A DNA stretch of 64,000 bases. Source: Phytohabitans sp036906915. GTDB lineage: Bacteria; Actinomycetota; Actinomycetes; Mycobacteriales; Micromonosporaceae. Position numbers and translations under genes: made by a program. The notes beneath the pieces were generated by a model. The model was given only the letters and a program-made list of their open reading frames with translations. It did no database searches and was not told the origin of the DNA. Each line of letters begins with the position of its first letter. Position 1 is the stretch's first letter. This document shows positions 1 to 7,519 of this stretch, in pieces. The stretch spans positions 1 to 64,000 of the forward strand of contig NZ_JBAKHX010000015.1 in assembly GCF_036906915.1 (NCBI RefSeq). The letters run 5' to 3'.

Positions 1-2
1 CC

Positions 3-197
3 GCCGGTCTCGCCATGCTCGAACCGCTGCTGGACGATCCCGCCATGCAACGCCACCACAGGCTATACGCCGTGCGCGGGCATCTGCTCGACCTCAACGG
101 CGACGCCGATAGCGCGAAGCAGCAGTATCGGATCGCCGCCCGACTGACAGCGAGCCTGCCGGAGCAGCGGTACCTCAACCGGAAACTCACCTCCTGA
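3..197 (+). CDS. C-terminal end of an ECF RNA polymerase sigma factor (5' partial)
   Basis: The open frame enters from the left edge and ends with TGA at 195-197. The visible residues (AVRGHLLDLNGDADSAKQQY, then a helix rich in Ala and Arg) match the helical C-terminal extension (DUF6596-like) of the ECF41/42-type sigma factors common in actinobacteria. Sigma regions 2 and 4 would lie left of the window, so the assignment rests only on the tail. An internal ATG at position 15 is not taken as the start because the frame is open upstream of it. An alternative is the TPR-like tail of another regulator. Confidence 0.55.
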   Translation, partial: AGLAMLEPLLDDPAMQRHHRLYAVRGHLLDLNGDADSAKQQYRIAARLTASLPEQRYLNRKLTS

Positions 198-272
198 GAG
201 ATCCATCAATCCTGCCAGCCGGAACACGGCACGGAACATGCCGAGCGGTCAGCAGCATGACAGTAACTCGAT

Positions 273-1166
273 TCAATCCCACCAGAAGACCCAGGTCGGG
301 GCGCCGATGAGCCGTTCAGCGTAGGCGGCGAGCGTGCATGGACTGGGCCCCTGCCAGACGTTGTCAGGACAGAAGGCGAAGTGTTCCGCCGCCACGTGCA
401 ACGCCTCGGCGGTACCTGATGGTGGCGCGGCGACGCTCACGTACAGCTCGGCGAACCCGACGCCGATCACACGGGCGCCGAACCGGTCCTCCCAGGTGTG
501 CAGCACGGCCGACAGCTTGGCGGTGTCGTTGACATAGTTGACCGCTCCCTGCCAGCCGGCGACGGTGAGCGCGTCGCTGCCGCTGTCCGCGGCGACCAGC
601 CCGAGGCGCACGGTGGGTTGCGCCTGCAACAGCTGCTCCGCGCAGTGGTCCGCGTGACGATCGGGCGCCATCTGCTGCTGTGCGGGCGCGGCCGAGCCGG
701 GCCATTGCTGGCCGTACGGGGCCGTCACAGCGAGCCTTTGGTCCGGGGACAGCTCATCGTCCTCGTCGTCGACCTCGGTGTAGGAAGCCCACCAGCCGGC
801 GAGCAGCGGCTCGGCGTCATGCTGCGCCGGCGAGGACATGGCGTTCGGCCAGATCTCGCCGTCGTCCCAGGGCCGCGAGGCGTCATAGGTGTAGCTGTCC
901 AACAGCAGCGGCCACAATCCGGAGCGCTGATGCTCCGCGTGTAGCAGCCGCCACAGCCCCGTCGGCGCAGGATCGTTACTCAGCCACAAAGCGGGTCGCT
1001 CACCTGATCCCTCCTCACCGCGCACCGTCCGCCCAGGCGGAAGCGACACCGACAACCCACGGTGGCGGGTGTCCGCGCCGGCGAACAGCTCCGCCAGTTC
1101 ATCAGGCAACTCGTTCGGCAACGACGCCACGACGGGTGAGGATAGTGCCCTACTGCGCAAGGTCAT
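273..1166 (-). CDS. DUF4253 domain-containing protein
   Basis: The C-terminal third carries the DUF4253 pattern: RFGARVIGVGFAELYVSVA, a histidine/phenylalanine stretch HVAAEHFAFCPDNVWQG, and the ending APTWVFWWD. The family is of unknown function. The N-terminal half is variable and acidic (DDEDDE near the middle). ATG at 1166 is chosen; the frame extends to a TTG at 1205, but that would overlap the neighbouring fragment on the other strand. It sits convergent to the sigma-factor tail, with about 75 nt between them. No signal peptide or membrane segment is visible, so it is probably cytoplasmic. Confidence 0.75.
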   Translation of the reverse strand: MTLRSRALSSPVVASLPNELPDELAELFAGADTRHRGLSVSLPPGRTVRGEEGSGERPALWLSNDPAPTGLWRLLHAEHQRSGLWPLLLDSYTYDASRPWDDGEIWPNAMSSPAQHDAEPLLAGWWASYTEVDDEDDELSPDQRLAVTAPYGQQWPGSAAPAQQQMAPDRHADHCAEQLLQAQPTVRLGLVAADSGSDALTVAGWQGAVNYVNDTAKLSAVLHTWEDRFGARVIGVGFAELYVSVAAPPSGTAEALHVAAEHFAFCPDNVWQGPSPCTLAAYAERLIGAPTWVFWWD

Positions 1167-1194
1167 CGGCACGTGGTCGGGCGAGCGCGTCTCG

Positions 1195-1440
1195 GTGGTG
1201 CTCAACCTCGTCGCGGCGCTCCCCGAGTCAGAAGCGATGCGCTGTTTCGTCCCTCTCTATGCCATTCGCCTGCGTGGCGGGTCACTCGTTCTGACGGAGG
1301 TCGCATTCTGTTTCCAGTGCCACAACGCGATGTCGGTCCCGATCGCTGACAACACGCAGCCGCCCACCTGGTTCACCTTCGACCCGGATAGCAAGCCGGC
1401 CGAGGACCTGCTGTACCTGCCTCGATCCTGCGCCGGGTAA
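1195..1440 (+). pseudogene. C-terminal fragment of a small conserved hypothetical protein
   Basis: About 80 residues read as a coherent C-terminus: a CFVPLYAIRLRGG strand, a CFQC (CxxC) motif, then WFTFDPDSKPAEDLL and a stop. I recognise this type as a small actinobacterial protein usually preceded by about 60-100 further residues. Here the upstream part of the frame runs through the 5' end of the oppositely oriented DUF4253 gene, so no proper N-terminus exists. GTG codons at 1195 and 1198 are possible starts with no clear ribosome binding site. It may be a relic or a shortened functional protein. Confidence 0.4.
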
Positions 1441-1532
1441 GCCAGGGCGACCGTCGCAACCTCAGCTGTGTGGTCAGTGTGGCGTGGTGGTGTGGGCCCA
1501 ATGACGGCCCGCCGGCAGGGTGGGGTGCTGGC

Positions 1533-2393
1533 CTATCGGAAGGCTGCGATGTGGCGCTGGGCCCAGTCAGCGAAGGTGTGGGGGGCTCGGCCGAGGATCT
1601 GTTCGACGTGGGGACTGATGCGCTGTTCGGCAGGGGTGGGCTCGCCGATGATGGCCAGGGTGGTCTCGGCTACGGCTTCGGGCATGAACTGCAGCATTTG
1701 CGCGTGTGCCTCCTCGCGGGTCTGCTCGATGAACTGGATCGGTTCGCCGAGCGCGTGGCTGATCGCCTCGGCTCGTTGCCGGGGTGTGGTGAGGGCGGGT
1801 CCGGTCAGCTCGTAGATCTGCCCGGCATGGCTGTCCTGAAGCAGGGCCGCAGCGGCGACCGCGGCGATGTCGGCCGGGTCGATGAGTGGCAGGCCGACGT
1901 CCCCGAACGGTGCGGCAACGGTCCGCCGCGCGCGAACTGATTCGGCCCACGCGTAGGCGTTGGAGTCGAAGCCGCCGGGCCGCAGGATCGTCCAGTCCAT
2001 GCCCGACCGCTGGACGGCGTCTTCGATGGCTCGTCCCGTGCTCCCATGCGAGGACGACTGCGGCCGTGTTGCGGCGCCTTGGGAGGACAGCAGCACGATC
2101 CGTCTGACTCCGGCGGTTTTGGCGTCATCGAGGATGTCGCTGACGACGCCGCTCGGGTTGTCTGCGGCGGACACGAAGTGGCCGGAGATCAGCAGGAACA
2201 TCGCGTCGGCGCCGTCGAGGGCGGGTCGCAGGCTCGCTGGTTCGGTCAGGTCGGCGCCGATCACCGGGACTGCGTTCGGCACGTCGGACTCGGTGATGTT
2301 GCGCGACACGGCCGTTACCCGCGCGTTCGCCTCGGTCAGTAGCCGCACCAGGGTTCGCCCGACGTTCCCGGTCGCTCCTGTTACTACGATCAT
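1533..2393 (-). CDS. NmrA-like NAD(P)-binding atypical SDR oxidoreductase
   Basis: A 286-residue Rossmann-fold protein beginning with the dinucleotide-binding motif TGATGNVG at residues 5-12. It has the expected ADLTEPASLRPALDGAD and VRRIVLLSSQGAATR segments, and the later GGFDSNAYAW and PADIAAVAAAAL motifs of NmrA/HSCARG-type proteins, which act as redox sensors or quinone/isoflavone-type reductases. No Tyr-x-x-x-Lys pair of a classical SDR is present. It is transcribed divergently from a TetR gene, with an 81-nt spacer holding repeats of TTAG/CTAA, so it is probably the TetR protein's target. The substrate cannot be deduced. Confidence 0.85.
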   Translation of the reverse strand: MIVVTGATGNVGRTLVRLLTEANARVTAVSRNITESDVPNAVPVIGADLTEPASLRPALDGADAMFLLISGHFVSAADNPSGVVSDILDDAKTAGVRRIVLLSSQGAATRPQSSSHGSTGRAIEDAVQRSGMDWTILRPGGFDSNAYAWAESVRARRTVAAPFGDVGLPLIDPADIAAVAAAALLQDSHAGQIYELTGPALTTPRQRAEAISHALGEPIQFIEQTREEAHAQMLQFMPEAVAETTLAIIGEPTPAEQRISPHVEQILGRAPHTFADWAQRHIAAFR

Positions 2394-2483
2394 GCAGTCC
2401 CTACCTAGTTAGTTAGTTGGATGACTTAGAAGAAGCTAGCACAGTCCGGTGATCGCACGTCTATAGTTAGTGAGGTGCCTAAC
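2394..2483. promoter_or_regulatory. Divergent promoter/operator region between NmrA-like gene and TetR gene
   Basis: The spacer is clearly more AT-rich than its surroundings. It holds repeated TTAG units (TAGTTAGTTAG at 2406-2416, ATAGTTAGTGAG near 2464) and an inverted repeat GTTAG-N8-CTAAC at 2466-2483 that straddles the GTG start of the TetR gene. Such a short palindrome at a divergent promoter fits autoregulation by the TetR-family repressor. This is inferred from position and symmetry only. Confidence 0.45.
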
Positions 2484-3086
2484 TCAACGAAGTCTCGGGC
2501 GCGGGGAGTCGACAAGCGGCGGCGACTGATGGCCGCCGCCGCTCAGGTCCTGCACCAACAGGGCGTGGAGCGCACCACCATCGCCGACATCGCCGACGCC
2601 GCCGACGTTCCGGTGGGGAACGTGTACTACTACTTCAAAACCAAGGACGAACTGGTCCAGGCCGCCCTGGCCGAGCATGCCGGGCACCTTGCCGAACTCA
2701 CCCACGAACTCGACCAACTCCCCGACCCACTCGAACGCCTCAAGGCCCTGGTCGCCTGGTGGGTCGGCCAGCGCGACCTCGCGGCCCGCTACGGCTGCCC
2801 CACCGGCACCCTGGCCGTCGAACTCGACAAACGCACCGAGGGCGGCATCGACCTGGAAGCCGGCAAGGTCATCCGGCTGCTGCTGAACTGGGTCGAACAC
2901 CAATTCCACGAGTTGGGACTACCCAATCCCAGCGACCTCGCGATCACGCTCGTCGGCGCCTACCAAGGCATGTCACTACTGGCCAACGCCCTACGCGACC
3001 CAGAGATCATGACCCGCGAGGGAGCCCGCCTCACCCACTGGCTCAACACCCTGCCCGGCGACGCCGCCAAGGCCCAAAATTCCTGA
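2475..3086 (+). CDS. TetR/AcrR family transcriptional regulator
   Basis: A 203-residue one-component regulator. Residues 14-60 form the TetR helix-turn-helix: RRRLMAAAAQVLHQQGVERT, then IADIADAADVPVGNVYYYF and KTKDEL. The C-terminal ligand-binding half resembles actinobacterial TetR proteins with a YGCPTGTL motif, a cysteine often seen in those controlling NmrA or oxidoreductase genes. It starts at GTG 2475 inside the putative operator. It is divergent from the NmrA-like gene, which is its likely target along with itself. The ligand is unknown. Confidence 0.9.
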   Translation: MPNSTKSRARGVDKRRRLMAAAAQVLHQQGVERTTIADIADAADVPVGNVYYYFKTKDELVQAALAEHAGHLAELTHELDQLPDPLERLKALVAWWVGQRDLAARYGCPTGTLAVELDKRTEGGIDLEAGKVIRLLLNWVEHQFHELGLPNPSDLAITLVGAYQGMSLLANALRDPEIMTREGARLTHWLNTLPGDAAKAQNS

Positions 3087-3428
3087 ATCCCGCTCCTCAT
3101 CGGCCCCGTCGCCCAAGGTGGTCGATCCCCCCGTTCGACCAGTGTCGTTGCAGACGGCCTGGAGCCGGTGGTCACCGTTCGCGTCGAGATTCATCGGGTC
3201 AAAGTCGAACAGCATGAGCCCTTCCAGTTCGGAAGCGATCTCGGTCAGACCTCGACGCATGACCGAAACCTACGGCCGACATTGGCCGATCCGTGGGGTA
3301 CTCGCTCATCGGCACGAGCGGACTCGGCCCACCCGATCACCGTTACGCTGTGTAGCGCTCGACTCGCGAGCCATGAGAGTGTTACTTAGCGCAGATGCAG
3401 GTAAAGCCCACAGGTGTGATCGAGGTTC
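3087..3428. other. Intergenic region with a possible gene remnant
   Basis: No intact gene is seen. On the minus strand, from an ATG at about 3260, the peptide RRGLTEIASELEGLMLFDFD resembles the N-terminus of small actinobacterial proteins containing LM-x-x-DWDP, but the resemblance dies out within 40 residues. It is best read as the edge of a decayed gene. Confidence 0.3.
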
Positions 3429-3662
3429 GTGTTGGTAAGGTCCCGTTCCATAGACAGTCAATCTCGTAATCGTGCCCTTTGGCTGATCGCCCGCCTTCGG
3501 GATCCAACGGAATCTGATGCGGTGGTTGGCGATTATCTGGACGAACTCGAAAGACTGCTTGTTTGCCCGCACGTATCCGACCTGCTGTTCTTCCAGGCAC
3601 CAGAACTATCCGATGATGAGGTGGTAGACAAAGCGCTGGCGTACCGTCCCCTCGCCCTATGA
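3429..3662 (+). CDS. Colicin/bacteriocin immunity-like small protein
   Basis: A 77-residue acidic protein. Its C-terminal half (CPHVSDLLFF, PELSDDEVVDKALAYRP) follows the pattern of colicin/pyocin DNase-immunity-like proteins, where an H-P-x-x-x-D-L-I-F strand is followed by a TPEEIVD-A-L-Y-P helix. GTG at 3429 is preceded by CGAGG at 3421-3425. The gene is visibly more AT-rich than its neighbours and has no cognate nuclease toxin beside it, which suggests acquisition by transfer. In actinobacteria such orphan proteins are common and their role is not established, so 'immunity-like' describes the fold family and not a shown function. Confidence 0.6.
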   Translation: MLVRSRSIDSQSRNRALWLIARLRDPTESDAVVGDYLDELERLLVCPHVSDLLFFQAPELSDDEVVDKALAYRPLAL

Positions 3663-3989
3663 ACCCGGTGCCGAGCGCGACTCGCGGCATGACCGGATGA
3701 CATGCATGGATGATCGTTATGCGGTCAAAGTGTTGTTCGACGCAACCTCGCCCGATGTCAGCGGATTGACCGGCACATCCCGCGTCACCAGCTCCGTCGA
3801 TATCCATCGGTGACCTTCGGAATCGTGGCAGAGGCCCGCCAGGTGTACCAGTTGATCGGCGAACTGCCTTGTAGAACTCATGTTTAGCGTCACCAACTTG
3901 CGTCAAAGCGCGGTCCCAGTCGCTTCGTCCATCCAATCGACCTCGGGCGAACCATTCGAGACGCCATACGCTTTGCTTCCACCGGTGGC
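3663..3989. other. Region without recognisable genes
   Basis: Both strands were read. Open frames exist but none gives a recognisable protein, and the base composition is mixed. It lies between the immunity-like gene and the integrase remnant and is probably degraded sequence. Confidence 0.4.
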
Positions 3990-4599
3990 CGGCCTCGACC
4001 ACCGCGGAGTCCCCGCTCGCGCCACCGCTGGCGGCAGCGGGACGAGCACGACCTTGCCGACCTTGCCGCGGACACGTAGGACGCGGTGGCCGTGTTCCTC
4101 GCCCAGGTCGGCGATGCTCGCCCCGCAGGCTTCGAAGATCCGCAGCCCGAGTAGGCCCGAGTAGCGCTATGAGGGCGAAGTCGTTCGGGTTGGCCGACAG
4201 CCTCGCGGTGGTGATCAGGGCTTCGAACTGCAGATGGCCCCGGCCGAGGGTGGGTGACTCGGTGGGCACGGTGGGCACGGTGGGCCGGCGGACGTAGTCG
4301 GCTGGCGAGTGCGGCAGGATCTGGTCGATGACGCAGACGCGGTAGAAGCCGACCACAATGGATAGTCGGCGGGAGACGGTTGAGGACTGGTGTCGGCGGA
4401 CGTCTTGCAACCAGCGCACGTACCGTTCGATGTCCGCCCGGACCGCGGCGAGCGGGTCGAGGTCCTGGCCCGTGCACCAACTGAGGAACAGTCGCAGGTC
4501 GGACTCGGTGTGCAGCCGCGTGTGCGAAGCCGGAAGCGGGAGCAGGAAGAGCAGCCATACATTACCGTGCGTCACCAACCACGACGAACGCCAGCACAC
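3990..4599 (-). pseudogene. Remnant of a tyrosine recombinase/phage integrase
   Basis: The minus strand encodes the N-terminal core-binding (SAM-like) domain of a tyrosine integrase: DLRLFLSWC, AVRADIERYVRWLQ, STVSRRLSIVVGFYRVC, HSPADYVRRP, and then FALIALLG. The next expected motif, LRIFEACGASIADLGEEHGH, is present but in another frame, because a 10-bp unit is tandemly duplicated at 4145-4164. The frame then gives VRGKVGKVVLVPLPPAVARA and stops resembling an integrase. The catalytic Arg-His-x-x-Arg-His-Tyr domain is therefore missing. It is a dead integrase, probably left by an old integrated element. Confidence 0.75.
4145..4164. repeat. 10-bp tandem duplication that breaks the integrase frame
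   Basis: GCCCGAGTAG occurs twice back to back (4145-4154 and 4155-4164). Removing one copy restores the reading frame between ALIALLG and LRIFEACG on the minus strand, so this duplication is the apparent inactivating lesion. Confidence 0.85.
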
Positions 4600-4687
4600 C
4601 TGGAGCGCCTAGATCCGTGCGCCATGGGCAGGCCGGTCGACCACGTATGCGATGGCGCCTGGTTGACCGGTCAGCGACGATCACGGT

Positions 4688-4906
4688 ATGACGGTTCCCA
4701 CTCGTCAGGTCCGGGCAACGTACTCGGCAGAGTCAATCACCGTGTACCAGGCGTACCCGCTTGAGATCGCCGACCCAGCGGTGGCGGCTGGCCGGTTTGT
4801 ACCGCCATTCAAACGAGAGCGGGCCGCCGCGGCGCTCCTGCCATCCGAACGGCCGTACCCGCTCCCCGCGCAGATCGCCACGGTCATCGCTGCCAGCGAC
4901 TCCTGA
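4688..4906 (+). pseudogene. Truncated DUF4291 protein (N-terminal fragment)
   Basis: The first 45 residues follow DUF4291 proteins closely: VPTRQVRATYSAESITVYQA, then EIADPAVAAGRFVPPFKRER. In intact members this is followed by MTWIKPSFLWMMYR and about 140 more residues. Here the sequence changes abruptly after FKRER to an Ala/Pro-rich tail and stops at residue 72. So about two thirds of the protein is missing, through a deletion with a new junction near 4820. Start ATG 4688. It is probably non-functional. Confidence 0.75.
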
Positions 4907-5031
4907 AACCCGGCGGCGCGCATACCCCAGGCGCCAGATCCGACGCGTCGTCCGATACGTACGTCCTCACGCCGTCACGCTTGCTCCCTCCGCCCGATCA
5001 GCGGCAGATCTGGACGCCATCGACTGTCTGA

Positions 5032-5607
5032 TCAGTCAGGCGCGAAGTTCCACTGCATCGGCAACGCGCTGTCACAAACGGCGCAGATGAAGTCGTCGTC
5101 CCGCACGAGGTTGCGCTCGCTGCATGTGGGACAACGACGGAAGATGACGGTGTCGGTGAAGGTGCCGGGATGCGGGACTCCCAGGCTGTCCAGTGCTCGC
5201 GCCACGGCAGGCCAGCTGCCCGGATCGGGGCAGTACCCCGTTGACTGGTTGGTCACCGCAGCGACACACCAGCCGGTCTCGGCTGAGGCGAAGGCGATCT
5301 CCCCGGCGGCGAGGACGTCCTGGCCGCCGGCGAGAGCGACGTGTTCGCTGCGTCGAGGCGCCAGCCACAGCGTCCCGTCGACAGCGACGACGAACGTGAA
5401 GGGCTCGGCCAGGTCGGCGCGTTCCCGTTTGACAAGCCAGCTGTCCAACGCGGCGACCGTCTCAACGGCAACGGCGTCCCATGCGACCGCTTGGTCGCGA
5501 ATCTCGACCGGACCGACATAGCGGTACCGGCTTGCCGGGGTCACCGCGCGACTGTACCGACCCGGACCGGACTCATCCACGAAGTACAGCGTGACAAGGC
5601 AAGCCAC
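5032..5607 (-). CDS. Conserved hypothetical protein with C-terminal zinc ribbon
   Basis: A 191-residue protein of a type widespread in actinobacteria. The N-terminal part has RYVGPVEIRDQAVAWDAVAV and a middle LAPRRSEHVALAGGQDVLAA; the centre has VTNQSTGYCPDPGSWPAVARAL. The C-terminus is a four-cysteine zinc ribbon, CPTC-x12-CAVC. The function is unknown; the architecture (sensor-like body plus zinc ribbon) gives no reaction. It is flanked by truncated genes but itself looks complete, ending MQWNFAPD. Confidence 0.7.
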   Translation of the reverse strand: MACLVTLYFVDESGPGRYSRAVTPASRYRYVGPVEIRDQAVAWDAVAVETVAALDSWLVKRERADLAEPFTFVVAVDGTLWLAPRRSEHVALAGGQDVLAAGEIAFASAETGWCVAAVTNQSTGYCPDPGSWPAVARALDSLGVPHPGTFTDTVIFRRCPTCSERNLVRDDDFICAVCDSALPMQWNFAPD

Positions 5608-5682
5608 GCACCACCCGACTGCGCATCGCGTCCCGCGCGCAAAGCGGCAGATCAGAACGTCGCGCCGGCGTTCGGAGCGGGG

Positions 5683-6702
5683 TCAGCGTAGGTCTAGCCG
5701 GATCGGTAGGTCCGTGCAGCTTAGGCAGGTGTAGATGTGGAGGCGGCTCCAGTAGGCGTCGAGCCCGGTCGGTTCCTGGGACCGTTTCAGGTTGGGATGA
5801 TCTGGGTTGAGGTGTCGATCCTCGATCGGTTGCCAGCGTTTCGCCCCGCCGAAGTCGTACTCCATTGGGGAGGTGGTGAGGATCAGGGTGGCCGGTTGGG
5901 CGCAGCTGAGGCAGTTTGTCTCTGGCACTTCCGGGTATCCGCCGACCTTCCACCCAGAGGCCATGAGGGCGCCGATGTAGTCGAAGTCGTCAACCTGTCC
6001 CTCCACCAACTCCCGGAGCTCTTCGGGGAGTGCGGTCGGATGCGGGTAGTCGACGATCTGCTCGGGGTGCAGCCTGCATGGGCGTACCGTCCAGGTGGCC
6101 TCGGCGGGTTCGCCGGGCGGTGGCTGTGCGACGACCTCGAGAAGGTCCGCCTCCCGACGCCAGTACAGCCGGACGGTGGGCAGCGCCGACCATTCGTCCA
6201 GCACGTGGCTGAAGGGACACCACAGGATTTGCAGCAGGTCGGCGCCGCGGGGTCGCGGCAGGTCCGGCACATCCTCTGCGCGCAGTTGGGCCAGCACCGC
6301 CAGCGGGTTGGGTCGCGGGTGCCGACGTGTCACCGGTCTGCGCGCGACCGGTGTGCTCATTCCCCTCTGCCATCTGACGCTGCTGCCCGGGTACAACCGG
6401 GCGACCTCGTCGCGCACCTCCCGGCGCTCGCCGGTGAGGATGCGCGGCTGGAGCGGCTGGCTCATGGCGGCTAGCCAACGCTCCCCCAGGTCGGCCGGTA
6501 GCGGTAGCTCCTCAACCCCCTTGTACGGTGCGTCGCAGGTGGGCCACGGCTCGTCGACCGGCCAGCGCACTGGACCTGCGACGTGGCTCTCGAACGCGGA
6601 CACGGTGGCCGGCCGTGGATGCAGTCGGGTCGCGGTGCGGCCAAGCGAGGCTATGCCGGGCAGGCGGGCCATCAGTTCTGGCGGTGGGGGCGCCGTACGC
6701 AT
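5683..6702 (-). CDS. Conserved hypothetical protein (DUF1963-like) with cysteine pairs
   Basis: A 339-residue protein from ATG 6702; the frame extends to 6936, but that extension is Arg-rich and unlike coding sequence. Recognisable blocks are GPVRWPVDEPWPTC near residue 40, PNPLAVLAQLRAEDVPDLP, RGADLLQILWCPFSH, VRLYWRREADLL, and two C-terminal CxxC pairs (CLSC at about 275 and CLSC near the end) that could bind zinc. Proteins with this layout are common in Streptomyces and Micromonospora and resemble DUF1963/YwqG-type proteins, which have no known activity. No signal peptide is visible. Confidence 0.65.
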   Translation of the reverse strand: MRTAPPPPELMARLPGIASLGRTATRLHPRPATVSAFESHVAGPVRWPVDEPWPTCDAPYKGVEELPLPADLGERWLAAMSQPLQPRILTGERREVRDEVARLYPGSSVRWQRGMSTPVARRPVTRRHPRPNPLAVLAQLRAEDVPDLPRPRGADLLQILWCPFSHVLDEWSALPTVRLYWRREADLLEVVAQPPPGEPAEATWTVRPCRLHPEQIVDYPHPTALPEELRELVEGQVDDFDYIGALMASGWKVGGYPEVPETNCLSCAQPATLILTTSPMEYDFGGAKRWQPIEDRHLNPDHPNLKRSQEPTGLDAYWSRLHIYTCLSCTDLPIRLDLR

Positions 6703-7017
6703 AGGGCGGATGATAGGTGCGCTCAACGGCGGGCCGCGCTCGCACGCGTGCGAGGGCGGCCCGGAGCGGCTCCGCAACCAGCCTGCAGCCGATCCACGGC
6801 CGCAACACCGTGGCCCGCGCCCTGCTGGCCGTCGCGACCAACGCCGCCGGTCTCGACATCCGCTACCGGTGGATCGAGTCGTGATCCATGATCCACCGCA
6901 CTGTTCTCGACACGACCGCACGCCGGCGAGCGGCACCCGTCGTCACCTTCGGTAACGAGCGGATCGCGGCTACGGATCCGGATGGCGGTGCCGGTTGCCG
7001 GACGGGAAGATCGGGTC
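6703..7017. other. Intergenic region with a short coding relic
   Basis: On the plus strand a frame ending with TGA at 6882-6884 reads GRNTVARALLAVATNAAGLD and then IRYRWIES. It is protein-like at the residue level but has no intact upstream part. It appears to be the C-terminal stub of a deleted gene. Nothing else is recognised here. Confidence 0.3.
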
Positions 7018-7320
7018 ATGGGACGCAGGGCTTCGGGTTGGTCCAAAGTGAGCATCATCCATGGAACTCGTCCCGCACAAGGCAATATATGCGACGGTGA
7101 GACCCGCTCGTACAGGTTCCGCCGCTACGCGCCGCCCGACAGTTTCTACGAACGCTGCATCGCCTCGGCCTGGTGTTCAACCTGTCGCGAGTATTCGGGT
7201 GCCATGGTGTACGTGCCGCGTGACGAACACCTTACGGATGCAGGTCCTCGTGGGCACGCGCCTGGCCCGCGGCCAGATCCGGACCGCCCTGCGGAACCCG
7301 CTCGAACGGCTCGTCGATGA
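7018..7320 (+). pseudogene. Conserved cysteine-containing protein, truncated at 3' end
   Basis: From about 7090 the frame reads RFRRYAPPDSFYERCIASAW, then CSTCREYSGAMVYVPRDEHL. This is the pattern of a small conserved actinobacterial protein of unknown function in which YERC-x6-C-x-x-C-R-x-Y-x-G-A-M-V is strongly kept. After DEHLTDA, near position 7235, the sequence becomes low-complexity Pro/Arg translated antisense to the next truncated gene, and stops at 7320. The natural C-terminus has been lost at a junction. ATG 7018, ATG 6982 and GTG 7048 are all possible starts. Confidence 0.6.
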
Positions 7321-7510
7321 GCGAAAACGCATGACCGCCCTCGTTCGCGAAGATGGCATGGAACGTGCCACCGCCGCGATTGCCGGCACCGATCCCGACA
7401 GACAGGCGGGCGACATGCGGGTCCGAGCCGGTGGTCCAGCCAAACGCGTAGGAGGCCAGCTCACCACGCGGCCCCATGCGGACGCCGTTCAGGATGAGGT
7501 GTTGATCCAT
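7232..7510 (-). pseudogene. Conserved hypothetical protein, C-terminally truncated
   Basis: A 92-residue frame starting at ATG 7510. It reads ARLSVGIGAGNRGGGTFHAI, then HAFSLIDEPFERVPQGGPDL and ARAHEDL. I recognise this as the body of a small conserved actinobacterial protein that normally continues with LPF-x-W-W-V-x-D. Here it ends AHEDLHP-stop exactly where the oppositely oriented truncated gene also breaks (7232-7236), so one rearrangement seems to have fused the broken ends of two convergent genes. Its 5' end is intact and adjoins the divergent phosphotransferase gene. Confidence 0.6.
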
Positions 7511-7519
7511 ACTGGCCGG

